From positions 1 to 64,000 of the forward strand of contig NZ_CP058579.1 of the NCBI RefSeq assembly GCF_013402875.1: a stretch of DNA of 64,000 nt. Direction: 5' to 3'. Position numbers and translations under genes: made by a program. The notes beneath the pieces were generated by a model. That model was given only the letters and a program-made list of their open reading frames with translations, did no database searches and had not been told where the DNA came from. Shown here piece after piece: positions 10,250 to 19,353 of this stretch. The stretch comes from Halorarum salinum (GTDB lineage: Archaea; Halobacteriota; Halobacteria; Halobacteriales; Haloferacaceae). How positions within the stretch are numbered: the first letter of the stretch is position 1; each line of letters begins with the position of its first letter.

Positions 10250-10496
10250 TTATGCCATCGGCTGACTCGTGGTTCCGTCGTCTCACGAGCGTTCGTGCGA
10301 ACATGTTCCGTCCCGCCCGAGTTCGCGTGAACCACGAGCAACCGAACCGGCTCATTGCACGGCCTTCCGTCTGGCTCCACGAGTGGCATGGCTGTCAATG
10401 CTGACTGCTGTGTCGGTGTGTCCGGGTGATTCGGCGCCGGATTCTGGGACAGTGATAAGGAAGACACGGCCCAATAGCACCGATGGGTGAGCGTGG

Positions 10497-10670
10497 ATGG
10501 CTGGACGAATCCAACGGATCGCACGGGGGATCGACGACGTCACGAGGACCGTCTGGGACGACTCCGGTACCGGGGTGAAACTACTGATCCTCGTCGTGCT
10601 CGTCGTCACGGCGACGGCGATCCCGCTCGTTCCGCTCGCCATCCTCGCGCGGTACGTCGCGAACAGGTGA
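10497..10670 (+). CDS. Small single-helix membrane protein, 57 residues
   Basis: The frame reads from ATG 10497 to TGA 10670. It gives a basic/acidic N-terminal half (MAGRIQRIARGIDDVTR), then a long hydrophobic stretch from about residue 28 to 52 (VKLLILVVLVVTA and onward), and a short basic end (RYVANR). This is the pattern of a one-pass membrane protein with a cytosolic N-terminus. It is too short to assign to a family. Confidence 0.55.
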   Translation: MAGRIQRIARGIDDVTRTVWDDSGTGVKLLILVVLVVTATAIPLVPLAILARYVANR

Positions 10671-10970
10671 GGAACGAAGGCGATCCGATTCGACTCGACC
10701 CTCGCCGAGCGGACGGTCGGTCAACGGGGAAGGCGACAGGGTTCGAGGCCGGGCGGCGGGAGAACTCGCGAGCGGTCCTCCGGATCTAACTTCACCCGTA
10801 CTTCGGGCATCCCCCCTCCGGAGTGTCGGACCGCCGTCTCGGGACGCGGGCAGGTACATTCGTTCGGCTACAGGTGGACCAGGGCGTGGGGGTCGGAGCG
10901 GCCGACCTCCGAGAACCGTGGCCTCCCGCGGGTACGCACATGCTCCCGGCGAAGCCGACTCGTCGTGGCA
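10671..10970. other. 300-base gap, nothing recognised
   Basis: The stretch is GC-rich. I found no gene, repeat or promoter that I would defend. Confidence 0.4.
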
Positions 10971-11621
10971 TCACGCATCCGACTCCGCGAAGAACTCCTT
11001 GACGATGGTCTCCTCGGCCCGGTGGAGCACGACGCTCGCCGTCGACTTGCTGACCCCGAGGTCGTCGGCGAGGTCCGTGAGCGAACACTGCCGTGGCGTA
11101 TCGTAGTAGCCGCGCTCGATGGCCGCGGTCACGAACCGCCGTTGGCGGTCGGTCAGGAGGTCGGTCGGATCGACCGACTGTCTGACCCAGTCGACCTCGA
11201 ACGTGAAGCCGGTGGCCTCGAGTTCGTCCCTGAACCGGGACAGTCGCTCCTGCGAGGTGGTCAGTTCACACACCATCCACCCGTCCTCGAGGGCGTGGGG
11301 GAACTGCGGCAAGTTCCCCGACGAGAAGATGGCACGGTACGGCGGGGGAACGAACGGAAGCGAGAACTGGACCAGGACCGTCCGTTCGTCGGCGTGCAGC
11401 ACCTCGTGGGAGGGGGTTCGGGGAGCATCGTCGAAGAGGTCGTCGACCACGGTCGGATCGGACGTCCTCGCCTCCATGATCACGAGCAGTCCGTCGTCGT
11501 GCGGGTACGCGCTCAGGATTCGGAACTCGTCGTCGGGGTGCTCGGCCGAGATCCTGAACGGTCCGCCGAGGTGGTTGCCCGGAGGTCTGAACTTCACTCG
11601 CGCGCTGGGCATGTCCTCCAT
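10971..11621 (-). CDS. Bat-type (HTH_10) transcription regulator
   Basis: The protein has 216 residues. The N-terminal half is a bacterio-opsin-activator sensor-like region. The C-terminal HTH_10 domain begins LTDRQRRFVTAAIERGYYDTPR, shown here as LTDRQRRF plus GYYDTPR, and ends in the recognition helix LGVSKSTASVVLHRAEE. These match the family consensus closely. The reading could also start at the second methionine three residues in. It borders a graveyard of gene remnants on its upstream side, so its original partner genes may be lost. Confidence 0.85.
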   Translation of the reverse strand: MEDMPSARVKFRPPGNHLGGPFRISAEHPDDEFRILSAYPHDDGLLVIMEARTSDPTVVDDLFDDAPRTPSHEVLHADERTVLVQFSLPFVPPPYRAIFSSGNLPQFPHALEDGWMVCELTTSQERLSRFRDELEATGFTFEVDWVRQSVDPTDLLTDRQRRFVTAAIERGYYDTPRQCSLTDLADDLGVSKSTASVVLHRAEETIVKEFFAESDA

Positions 11622-11709
11622 CTACGGCTCCCATCCTTATCCATACCGCCTCGAACGTGTTCGGGTGAAGGGTGACGGGACGCGCCCTCCGCGTCCCGGT
11701 GGTTGCGGC

Positions 11710-12280
11710 CGACGCTTCGCCGAGAGGACGGCACCGTCCTCTTACACGGCGGGGAGTTCAACCGGGACGACCGGCCACTCCTCTTCGAACTCTCGATCGA
11801 GGACGGTCGTCCCAACGCGTTCGCGAGCGTCCCGCAACTGGTCGGGGGAGCGTTCCACTCGCCTGCTCGGCCATCACAATGCCGCGGTCGAGCGCGACCC
11901 AGCACATCGTCTTCGAGTGGACGAACTGACGCGTCTGGCTTCGGATCTCCCGGATGCCGCTATCGGACCGTTCCCGGACATCTACGACGTAGTCGACGAT
12001 GTCGCGATACGCGGATCAGTCGTCCTCCCCGATCTCCCAGCCGTGGTGCACGGCCACTGAAAGGGCGAATATGAGTTCGCCGTAGACGTCGATTTGCCGC
12101 TGGTCGGCAGCAGCGTTCCCGACGCGGACGGGACGGGAGTCCCGATACTCCTCGAGGTGATCGAGCTCGCGCCCTCCGAGGTCGACCTCGCCGTGGAGTC
12201 CGTACGACGGTCGAATCTCGCCGGGCGACATACGACAGAGTTCGAGAAACCACTCGAAGTAGGCGCCCGCCTCTCATCTG
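11710..12280 (-). pseudogene. Remnant of a GH15 glycoside hydrolase (glucoamylase/trehalase type)
   Basis: On the minus strand three consecutive segments match the C-terminal catalytic part of GH15 enzymes: GAYFEWFLELCR, then RPVRVGNAAADQ followed by IDVYGELIFAL, then FVHSKTMCWVALDRG. The first and second segments are in one frame, with a TGA before them near 12275 and a TGA at 12016-12018 after GWEIGEDD. The FVHSK segment continues in frame, and a frame change near 11880 leads to TTVLDREFEEEW. The N-terminal two thirds of the enzyme (normally over 600 residues) are missing. Confidence 0.75.
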
Positions 12281-12439
12281 GTTCGCTTCCGTTACTCGTC
12301 ATCGAATAGTCGCCGCCTCGTATCGGGTTCCACGGAGAAGATGGACGCTCGATGTTTGAACGAGTCGGTGATTCCGAGAGAATCGATAGGACGCCTCGGC
12401 ATTGCGATGACGGTCGGAGATGTCGAAGCGTCCGTCGAA

Positions 12440-12590
12440 AGACCCCATAACTCGCTACCCTCGTGCGGGTCGAAGCGATGCACGTGGCCGGTCATTCCGT
12501 CCGGCGGGAGCCACGAGTCCACCGCATCCGGGTTGAGAAACGCTCGGTAGACGTCCTCTCGGGGGCGTCAATGATCCGCGACACCGACGT
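12440..12590 (-). pseudogene. Remnant of an SRPBCC (AHSA1) domain protein
   Basis: The minus strand encodes VSRIIDAPE, then in a second frame REDVYRAFLNPDAVDSW and LPPDGMTGHVHRFDP, the start of an AHSA1-type SRPBCC domain. After SELW the similarity ends. The N-terminal 45 residues of the domain remain. Similar intact genes lie 2.5-5 kb to the right. Confidence 0.65.
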
Positions 12591-12750
12591 GGAGCGACGA
12601 GAACACGTTCGCCTCGATCTTCCGGAGGTGCTCGCCGACGGTCGTCTCGGCGAGCCCGGTTGCTGCCGCGATCCCGTTGTGGGTCGCCTCACGGAGCTCC
12701 TGATAGTACCCGAGGTCGACCGCCGCCCGGATCACCTCGCGCGGCAACGT
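12568..12750 (-). pseudogene. Remnant of a bat-type regulator: HTH_10 domain only
   Basis: The minus-strand frame from 12750 to the stop at 12568 reads LPREVIRAAVDLGYYQ and then ETTVGEHLRKIEANVFSSL, the full C-terminal HTH_10 motif of bacterio-opsin-activator proteins. The upstream sensor part is absent, and the end runs into the SRPBCC remnant. Confidence 0.7.
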
Positions 12751-12995
12751 ACCTCTTCATCGTCTGATACATCCTGTTTCGGGCAGTGTTTGCCCACACG
12801 CTCGCCGAACCATTTGGACTCGGTGCAACCGGAGTCTGGTACGGAGAAACCATCGCAAATGTCTGTGTGGCCGTTGTCGTCTTCCCATACACCCTCAGAG
12901 GAACGTGGACCGACGGGGTCGTTGACCGATCCGAGGACGGTAGTGGTGTTAAATCTGTAAAAGCAGAAACCTCCGCCGATGACGGTGGATATTGA
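12748..12995 (+). pseudogene. Remnant: C-terminus of a MATE family exporter
   Basis: The plus strand encodes LFRAVFAHTLAEPFGLGATG, then VWYGETIANVCVAVVVF and LRGTWTDGVVD, the last helix and tail typical of haloarchaeal MATE exporters. A TGA interrupts the frame near 12760, and nothing of the first ten helices remains nearby. Confidence 0.6.
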
Positions 12996-13377
12996 GGTCG
13001 ATCTGAACCATCATCCACCAGTGGGAGCTCGAGTGACGCGTTCGAGAGCGGCGTCTTGACCGGGACGTCACCCCCCGCTACCGGCCCTATGAGCGCCGGG
13101 TATTGTCCGGACAACGTGGGCGAAGTAGAGGAATCGGTCGGAATTGTGGTGATTTCTGCTGACGTTGCGACAGGTCGTGTTGTTTTTCAGCGCCCGGAGA
13201 TGGGCGAGGCACTCGCTCGAACCTCCATTGCGATGATAGGTTTCGGGAGCCATGCTCGCTAGACGTCGCGAATCGGTCATTGACGAGATTGAATCACGTC
13301 GCAGCGATCAGTGAGGACACCTCGTTTCCTGAAGTTACTTATCCCCGCTCTGCCTTTCGACGGTCGCGAGGTGATGT
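12996..13377. other. About 380-base gap, nothing recognised
   Basis: Open frames of 60-70 codons exist on both strands, but they have no family features or promoter. I regard this as non-coding or decayed sequence. Confidence 0.4.
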
Positions 13378-13419
13378 GCATTAACGACATCGACAATCGG
13401 CATCCTGATTCGGGGTATC

Positions 13420-14004
13420 GTGCTCGGATTCTCGATTGCAGCCCCGGTCGGCCCGATCGGAGTCCTATGCATCCAGCGAACGCTTTCTAAAGGCCGGCTT
13501 TCGGGCTTCAGTAGTGGACTCGGAGCAGCGTCAGCTGACGCCGTGTATGGAGCGATCGCAGGGTTCGGTATCACCGTGGTATCGTCGCTCCTGCTTGATC
13601 ACCAGACCGCGATACGTGTCTGTGGTGGGGTCCTGTTGTTGTATCTCGGAGTCCAGTCGTTCCGTGCCGAGCCAGCAGAGACGCCAGTGGCCACCTCAGA
13701 CGTACATGGACTTGCCAGGGACTACGGCTCGACGTTCCTGTTGACGATTACCAACCCCGTGACGATCCTCGCCTTCATTGGCATCTTCACCGGACTCGGA
13801 GTCGGCATGTCCGGCGAGTACGCTGAGGCCGCCATACTGGTCAGTGGTGTCTTTCTCGGCTCGACCCTCTGGTGGCTCACGCTGAGTATTAGTGTGAGTC
13901 TCTTCCGTACACGATTCACTCGCTCAGTCATGCGCCGAGTGGCACAACTGGCGGGTGTAGTTATCGTCGGATTCGGATTGCTCGCTCTTCGGAGCGCGAT
14001 GTAA
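13420..14004 (+). CDS. LysE/RhtB family exporter
   Basis: This is a 194-residue membrane protein with about six helices. The family's N-terminal signature is present (FSIAAPVGPIGVLCIQRTLS) and a second conserved stretch reads TITNPVTILAFIG. LysE/RhtB proteins export amino acids or related small molecules. The frame is open upstream to 13378 and encodes a plausible extra N-terminus (LTTSTIGILIRGIV) without ATG. An ATG sits one base out of frame at 13376, so the real start may have been damaged by an indel; GTG 13420 is the best remaining choice. Confidence 0.75.
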   Translation: MLGFSIAAPVGPIGVLCIQRTLSKGRLSGFSSGLGAASADAVYGAIAGFGITVVSSLLLDHQTAIRVCGGVLLLYLGVQSFRAEPAETPVATSDVHGLARDYGSTFLLTITNPVTILAFIGIFTGLGVGMSGEYAEAAILVSGVFLGSTLWWLTLSISVSLFRTRFTRSVMRRVAQLAGVVIVGFGLLALRSAM

Positions 14005-14157
14005 GCATATCCAAACCCTTCGATTTGATCAAGTCTGAGCCAACGGTTCAGGCGCCGTCAATAGAGCGGATACTCTGGAAGCTGTACGCATCCTCTGTAT
14101 TCAACAGCCAGTTCCGCTCACAATCGCGGACGTCCATGCCCCCGCGTGAAATCGGGG

Positions 14158-14310
14158 AGCCCTGTTCCACGTTATGAACGACACATTTGATGACGAGTTC
14201 GCGGAACTGCTTCCATCAGACGCGTGACCGCACGAACGCACCGAACTTCTGCTTGGTCGCGGCATTCACTGACTCGTTCATGTCTCGCTACTGGTAGGGA
14301 TTGCCATCAA
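14158..14310 (-). mobile_element. Transposase C-terminal remnant (IS5-like haloarchaeal element)
   Basis: The minus strand reads NPYQ, stop, RDMNESVNAATKQKFGAFVR, stop, WKQFRELVIKCVVHNVEQG. This resembles the C-terminal end of transposases of haloarchaeal IS5-like elements. Two in-frame stops replace what look like Ser and Trp codons, so the piece is dead. No inverted repeats were found. Confidence 0.6.
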
Positions 14311-14746
14311 ATATCTCGTGGCAGCAGGCGTCCTCCTCGTGGCGGCGATGGCACTCGTCAGCGCTAGCCAGGCGTGATTCGCTCGAAAAGACGTCGCACA
14401 GGAGGCCCCGAACGATGCAACTGATCGAATCCGAGGTCGACGCACCGCCAGAACTCGTCAGCGAGGTTCCCACCTACCGGGAACTCCCACATCGCCGCAG
14501 CCAGTGCCGACCGCCACGAAGGGGGCGACGTCGTGCTCGACATCGAGCGCGTCCACTGCTACCATGGCGGACCCGTGGAGGGGACCGGCCGGCATCGACA
14601 GCGGCGAGCAGGAGTCCGACCCGTACCACGAACAGCGTCGCGAGGAGTATCTCAACCGGCGTGAGCTACCCGGGCCATTCGATGTGCCCGAGCGCTTCAC
14701 GCAGCGTGAGCGCCGGGAAGACGAATCCAGGTCATTTAACCTATAG
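14309..14746 (+). pseudogene. Unassigned remnants ahead of the arsR-like gene
   Basis: Near 14309-14380 one frame encodes a membrane helix and ends (IKYLVAAGVLLVAAMALVSA). At 14563-14746 another encodes a polar, acidic tail (REEYLNRRELPGPFDVPERF) ending just before the palindromic promoter. Both look like C-terminal pieces of genes whose main parts are gone. I cannot name the families. Confidence 0.3.
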
Positions 14747-14748
14747 GT
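14737..14748. promoter_or_regulatory. Perfect 12-base palindrome at the ArsR gene promoter
   Basis: AACCTATAGGTT is its own reverse complement and abuts the TATA box TTTAATATAT (14747-14756), which is 24-33 bases before ATG 14780. This is where a dimeric ArsR repressor would block the basal transcription factors, so autoregulation of the operon is likely. Confidence 0.65.
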
Positions 14749-14779
14749 TTAATATATTGCGGGCCGTACGCTTAACCGG

Positions 14780-15118
14780 ATGGTTGAACGACAGCCGGAC
14801 GACCTGGATCTCGACGCGGTCTTCAAGGCGCTGGGCCACCCGATCCGTCGAGAAATCATCGAACAGCTCGCCGACGGGCCAAAGAGCGTCAGCGAGCTGG
14901 CCGAACCTCACGACGTGTCGCTGGCAGCGGTCTCGAAGCACTTGCGCGTGCTGGAGGACGCGGGCCTGCTCGACGTCGAAGAGGACGGCCGGGTTCGACG
15001 GTGTCACCTCGACGCTGCGCCGCTGAGCGACGTGTTCGGGTGGCTGACCCGGTACCGCGTCCTCTGGGAGGACCGCTTCGACGCGCTGGCCGACCATCTG
15101 GAGAACGAAGACCGATGA
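14780..15118 (+). CDS. ArsR-family winged-helix repressor
   Basis: The protein has 112 residues. It follows the ArsR pattern: KALGHPIRREIIEQLADGPK, then the helix-turn-helix (SVSELAEPHDVSLAAVSKHL) and the wing (GLLDVEEDGRVRRCHL). It has no metal-binding cysteine pair (CxC), so it is the metal-independent subgroup that usually stands with SRPBCC genes. Its stop overlaps the next start (ATGA), so it heads an operon with the SRPBCC and reductase genes. Confidence 0.88.
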   Translation: MVERQPDDLDLDAVFKALGHPIRREIIEQLADGPKSVSELAEPHDVSLAAVSKHLRVLEDAGLLDVEEDGRVRRCHLDAAPLSDVFGWLTRYRVLWEDRFDALADHLENEDR

Positions 15119-16035
15119 CAAACACCGACACGATCGATGAGACCAAGATCGAAACGACCGACACGACGCTCACCCTCCGCCGGACGTTCGACGCGTCGCG
15201 CGAACGGGTGTGGCAGGCGTTCACCGACCCCGAGGAGCTCGAACGGTGGTTCGTTCCCGACGGCATGACGGCGGAGGTTCACGCCCAGGAACTCGAATCC
15301 GGTGGCGACATGTCCATCTCCTGGACCGACGGGGAGAATCGCATCGACAACGAGGGAACCTACGTCGAAGTCGTTGAGCACGAACGCCTCGTTACTGGTG
15401 AGGAGACCGAAGCGGGAGAGCTACGTGTCATCTACGAGTTCCAAGATGTTCAGGATGGGACGGAAGTCGTCGTCACCCAGGAGTTCCCCGGAGAGGTGCC
15501 CGACGGTGCCGCCGAAGGATGGACGGGAATGCTCGAAAACCTGGCGGCGCTACTTCAGGAATCCGGCGCAGATCCCACCGAGGCCGACGAACGAAGCATG
15601 ACCGTGAGTCGTGTCGTCGAAGCATCGCCCGAGCGAGTGTACGAGGCGTTCCTCGATCCCGACGAACTCGCCCAGTGGTTGCCACCGACCGGCTTTTCGG
15701 CCGAGGTCCACCACCTAGAGGCCGAGGAGGGCGGGACGTTCCGCGCCACGTTCACCGGAGAGACCGAGGAGTTCGCGGACTACGGCCACTCCTTCGGGGG
15801 CACCTACCGGGAGCTGGTTTCCGGTGAACGCATCGTCTACACGGAATCGTTCGAAACCGACGACCCGGCGATGGCCGGCGAGATGACGGTGACGGTCACC
15901 TTCGAGACGGTTCCCGCGGGGACTGAGATCATCGTCCGCCATGAGGGATTCCCCGAGGCCACCTCCCCAAGCGATGCCAACGAGGGATGGACCGACTCGC
16001 TCGGGAACCTCGCGGACGTCGTCGAGGAGGCGTAA
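15115..16035 (+). CDS. Tandem two-domain SRPBCC (AHSA1) protein
   Basis: This 306-residue protein holds two AHSA1-type SRPBCC domains in tandem. Each begins with the family pattern (TLRRTFDASRERVWQAFTDP and SRVVEASPERVYEAFLDP) followed by a tryptophan-containing turn (ELERWFVPDG, ELAQWLPPTG). The fold makes a deep hydrophobic ligand pocket. In bacteria, ArsR-SRPBCC pairs are common, but their ligands are mostly unknown. Translation is coupled to the ArsR gene by an ATGA overlap. Confidence 0.85.
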   Translation: MTNTDTIDETKIETTDTTLTLRRTFDASRERVWQAFTDPEELERWFVPDGMTAEVHAQELESGGDMSISWTDGENRIDNEGTYVEVVEHERLVTGEETEAGELRVIYEFQDVQDGTEVVVTQEFPGEVPDGAAEGWTGMLENLAALLQESGADPTEADERSMTVSRVVEASPERVYEAFLDPDELAQWLPPTGFSAEVHHLEAEEGGTFRATFTGETEEFADYGHSFGGTYRELVSGERIVYTESFETDDPAMAGEMTVTVTFETVPAGTEIIVRHEGFPEATSPSDANEGWTDSLGNLADVVEEA

Positions 16036-16037
16036 CC

Positions 16038-16634
16038 ATGAGGAAACTCGTCGTCAGCGAGTTCCTGACGCTCGACGGCGTGATGCAGGCCCCGGGCGCC
16101 CCCGACGAGGACACCGAGGGCGGGTTCGAGCACGGCGGCTGGCAGCTGCCGTACTTCGACGACGTGGACCCGGCCGTCGCCGACGGGCTTGCCGCCGCGG
16201 ACGCGCTCGTGCTCGGCCGGAAGACGTACGAGATCTTCGCGTCGTACTGGCCGACCGCGAGCGAAGATGAGCCCTTCACCGAGCGGATGAACAGCATCGA
16301 CAAGTACGTAGCTTCCCGGACGTTGGACGCGGTCGACTGGCAGAACTCGACGCTCCTCGAGGGAGACGTGGCCGACGCGGTCGCCGAATTGAAACGGGAG
16401 CCTGGCGGTGACCTCGTAGTCATCGGCAGCGGGGAGCTAGTCCAGACGCTCATGGCCAACGACCTCGTCGACGAATACCTACTCATGGTCCACCCGCTGG
16501 TGCTCGGCACCGGCAAGCGGCTCTTCCGGGAGGGCGAGCCAACCGGTATGAAACTCGTAGAGGTCGAGACGACCGACTCGGGCGTCGTCGATCTCACCTA
16601 CGAGCCGACGGGGAAAGCGGAGGGAACCCAATGA
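16038..16634 (+). CDS. RibD C-terminal / dihydrofolate-reductase-like protein
   Basis: The 198-residue protein starts MRKLVVSEFLTLDGVMQAPG and carries LVLGRKTYEIFASYWP, IGSGELVQTL and HPLVLGTGKRLF. These are the standard marks of the RibD C-terminal domain family (YyaP/YwjB-type), which has a dihydrofolate reductase fold and binds NADPH. True folate or riboflavin activity is not expected; the physiological substrate is unknown. ATG 16038 follows the SRPBCC stop by two bases, and its own stop overlaps the next start. Confidence 0.85.
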   Translation: MRKLVVSEFLTLDGVMQAPGAPDEDTEGGFEHGGWQLPYFDDVDPAVADGLAAADALVLGRKTYEIFASYWPTASEDEPFTERMNSIDKYVASRTLDAVDWQNSTLLEGDVADAVAELKREPGGDLVVIGSGELVQTLMANDLVDEYLLMVHPLVLGTGKRLFREGEPTGMKLVEVETTDSGVVDLTYEPTGKAEGTQ

Positions 16635-17122
16635 CGGACGATGCGACGAACGCAGAGGCCGAACTCGAACCCAGCGAAAACCAACTGACGATCCGGCGGA
16701 AGTTCGACGCACCACGCGAGCGGGTGTTCGAGGCCTGGACGGACCCGGAGCAGGTCGACCAGTGGTGGGGTCCGGACGGATTCACGACCACGACGAACGA
16801 GATGGAGGTGCGCCCCGGCGGCGTGTGGCGGTTCGTGATGACCAGCTCCGACGGCGACGAGCATCCGAACCGTATCGAATATGACGAGGTCGAGGAACCC
16901 GAACGTCTGGCGTACACGCACGGCTCGCCCGACGACCCCGAGCAGTTCCGAGTCGTCGTGACGTTCGACGATCGAAGCGATAGCGAGACCGACCTCGCCA
17001 TGGAGATGTGCTTCTCCTCGGCGGAGGAACTAGACGAGGCCGTGGAGTTCGGCGCCGACGACGGCGCGAAGCAGACCCTGGGCCGCCTCGCGGATCACCT
17101 AGCGGCAGGGAGTTCGGTGTAA
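16631..17122 (+). CDS. SRPBCC (AHSA1) domain protein
   Basis: The 163-residue protein is a single SRPBCC domain with the usual signature (RRKFDAPRERVFEAWTDPEQ and VDQWWGPDGFTTT). It overlaps the preceding reductase gene by four bases. A 5' copy of this gene at nearly identical DNA sequence recurs at 19350, so it was part of a duplication. Confidence 0.85.
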   Translation: MTDDATNAEAELEPSENQLTIRRKFDAPRERVFEAWTDPEQVDQWWGPDGFTTTTNEMEVRPGGVWRFVMTSSDGDEHPNRIEYDEVEEPERLAYTHGSPDDPEQFRVVVTFDDRSDSETDLAMEMCFSSAEELDEAVEFGADDGAKQTLGRLADHLAAGSSV

Positions 17123-17125
17123 CCG

Positions 17126-17623
17126 ATGATCGATGACGAACTCGACGACCAATCGATTGAAGGAGAGACCACTGAACTGAGACTTACTCGCACGTTCGAC
17201 GCGTCGCGCGAGCGGGTATGGGACGCGTGGACCGATCCAGAGCAGGTAGCGAAGTGGTGGGGGCCGGAACGGTTCACCACCACGATCCACGAGATGGACG
17301 TTCGCCCGGGTGGCGTCTGGCGATTCGTCATGCATGACCCCGACGGTATCGATCATCACAACACGTTTCCCTACGACGATGTCGTCGAATTCCAGCGCCT
17401 GGTCTACACCCACCCAGGTGAGGCAGATCGCCCTCATTTTCAGGCGATGGTGAACCTCGACGACGGAGCGACCGGCGGAACGGAACTCGCCTTTCGGATG
17501 GTGTTCGACACCGTGACTGCACGTGAAACACTCGAGGAACACGGCGGGGTCGAAGCTGCACGGCAGACCCTCGACCGACTCGCCCGGCACTTGGAAGACC
17601 GAGCAAACGGGGAGGAGGCGTAA
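17126..17623 (+). CDS. SRPBCC (AHSA1) domain protein
   Basis: The 165-residue protein belongs to the same family as its left neighbour (RTFDASRERVWDAWTDPEQV, then KWWGPERFTTT) and is separated from it by three bases. Its opening codons (MIDDELDD) recur at 19607 in the degraded copy of this region. Both genes probably arose by tandem duplication and then diverged. Confidence 0.85.
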   Translation: MIDDELDDQSIEGETTELRLTRTFDASRERVWDAWTDPEQVAKWWGPERFTTTIHEMDVRPGGVWRFVMHDPDGIDHHNTFPYDDVVEFQRLVYTHPGEADRPHFQAMVNLDDGATGGTELAFRMVFDTVTARETLEEHGGVEAARQTLDRLARHLEDRANGEEA

Positions 17624-17624
17624 C

Positions 17625-18296
17625 ATGGGCGCCGTTTTCGTAGACATGTCGATGTCGCTTGATGGGTACATCGCCGGCCCGAACGATAGCCAGGAGAACC
17701 CCCTGGGTGATGGCGGCGAGCGCCTCCACGAGTGGGTCTTCGAGTTGCAGAGTTGGCGGGAGCGACAGGGACTCGACGGCGGGGAGACGAATCGAGACTC
17801 GGAGATCGTCGTGGAGTCGTTCGAGACCGTCGGCGCCTTCGTGATGGGTCGGCGGATGTTCGACAACGACGACGGTCCGTGGGGAGACGACCCGTTCGAA
17901 GGGCCCTGGGGAGACGACCTGCCCTTCGGCGCGCCAGTGTTCATCCTCACGCACCATGGACGGGAGCCGCTCGAGACGTACGGCGGGACGACCTTCCACT
18001 CCGTCACTGAGGGAATCGAACGCGCCCTCGAACGGACCGAGGAGGCCGCTGGCGACGGGGACGTCCGAATCTCGGGGGGTGCGGACGTCGTCCGCCAATA
18101 CGTCGAGACGGGACTCGTGGACGAGATTCAGCTTCAAGTCGTTCCTGTACTACTTGGTGACGGCATCCGATCGTTCGAGCACCTCGGTACCAGGCCGATC
18201 GAACTGGAACGAACGAGGATTGTGGGGTCACCCAACGTGACGCATCTCCGATTCCGCGTCGTGAACGAAGGAGCAACTGAAAGCGAAGACCGATGA
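17625..18296 (+). CDS. RibD C-terminal / dihydrofolate-reductase-like protein
   Basis: The 223-residue protein shows the family start (VFVDMSMSLDGYIAGPND), the NADPH-site region (GAFVMGRRMFDNDDGPWGD), the glycine motif ISGGADVVRQYV and the end VVPVLLGDGIRSFEHLG. It is somewhat longer than the copy at 16038 and only distantly similar, so the two may act on different substrates. It begins two bases after the SRPBCC stop and overlaps the next, truncated gene by four bases. Confidence 0.85.
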   Translation: MGAVFVDMSMSLDGYIAGPNDSQENPLGDGGERLHEWVFELQSWRERQGLDGGETNRDSEIVVESFETVGAFVMGRRMFDNDDGPWGDDPFEGPWGDDLPFGAPVFILTHHGREPLETYGGTTFHSVTEGIERALERTEEAAGDGDVRISGGADVVRQYVETGLVDEIQLQVVPVLLGDGIRSFEHLGTRPIELERTRIVGSPNVTHLRFRVVNEGATESEDR

Positions 18297-18406
18297 CGGC
18301 CGACGAAACCAACGACGAGATCGAAGCGGGCGAGAGGAGCCTGACCATCCCACAAACGATCGAGGTGTCACCGGAGTGCGCCAGCGCCCCGAGGAGGGGA
18401 TCGTAG
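18293..18406 (+). pseudogene. Truncated SRPBCC gene: first 37 codons
   Basis: ATG 18293 overlaps the reductase stop and encodes MTADETNDEIEAGERSLTIP, the usual acidic leader of the SRPBCC genes in this array, then stops after 37 codons. The domain itself is gone. Confidence 0.55.
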
Positions 18407-19154
18407 TGTTGCTTGATGACGAGGTCGCCGTGATCTACGGCGCAGGCGGGTCGATCGGCGGTGCCGTCGCTCGATCCTTCGCCAGCGAGGGAGCTGACGT
18501 CTTCCTCGCGGGTCGCACCGCGGCATCGCTCGAAGTGGTCGCCGAGGACGTCCGCTCGGACGGCGGCGAGGCGGACACCGCCGTCGTCGATGCCCTTGAC
18601 GAGCAGGCCGTCGACGAGTTCGTCGATGCGGTGGTCGAGGAGACCGGGCGTATCGACGTCTCGTTCAACCTGATCGGAATCGGGACGTCCAGGAGCCGCT
18701 GACCGAGATCCCGGTCGAGGATTTCATGCAGCCGATCACGACCGCGATGCGGACGCAGTTCCTGACGACGAGGGCCGCCGCCCGGTACATGATCGAGCGC
18801 GAATCCGGGGTTATCCTGACGTTCGGTGGCTCGAATCCCGACGCACCCCCTGGGACGGGCGGTTTCAAAGTCGCCCTCGACGCGATGGAAGGACTCCGTC
18901 GACAGTGGGCCGTCGAACTTGGATCGCATGGCATCCGTGCCGTCTCCCTGAAAACGGGCAGTGTACCAGAGTCCATCCCGGACGACGTCGAACACCGCGA
19001 CGGGATCGCCGCTGCGACGCGGGAGGCAACCCTGCTGGGAGAAGCAGCGACACTGGAGGACGTGGGGGACGTTGCAGCCTTCGTTGCCTCCGAGCAAGCC
19101 CGCACCATCACCGCCACGGAAGTCAACATCTCCTGCGGCGCGATTATGGAGTAG
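18406..19154 (+). pseudogene. Frameshifted short-chain dehydrogenase/reductase
   Basis: The N-terminal half (VIYGAGGSIGGAVARSFASEG, with a Rossmann glycine motif) is joined near 18683 to the second half (QEPLTEIPVEDFMQPITTAM onward) by the apparent loss of one G in CGGGACG. The C-terminal half ends like an SDR with the ATEVNISCGA motif. The catalytic YxxxK is replaced by a region reading GTGGFKVALD, with a lysine but no tyrosine, so even a repaired gene would be an atypical SDR. GTG 18406 or TTG 18409 would be the start. Confidence 0.7.
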
Positions 19155-19218
19155 AGTAACACCAGAAGCGGGAGCGAGTCGTTCGACGACCTCACCGAGG
19201 ACGGACGACGGTCGAGAA

Positions 19219-19353
19219 ATGGAAACAACCACGGTAAGAACGACAATCACCGCCGAATCGGACGAACAAGCAATCGTCGAGGGCCCCGGCGTCACGCACC
19301 TCCTCTATCGCGTCGACGGCAGGCAGGGGGAAATGGAGTACGACGAGCCATGA
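19219..19353 (+). pseudogene. C-terminal remnant of a RibD/DHFR-like gene
   Basis: The 44 codons from ATG 19219 end in EGPGVTHLLYRVDG, matching the tail of the reductase at 17625 (GSPNVTHLRFRV). The stop again overlaps the next SRPBCC start by ATGA, so the gene order of the array is preserved in this decayed copy. Confidence 0.55.

Noticed and set aside
14158-14310. Intact insertion sequence
   Set aside because: Only a C-terminal transposase stretch with two stops is present and no terminal inverted repeats were seen.
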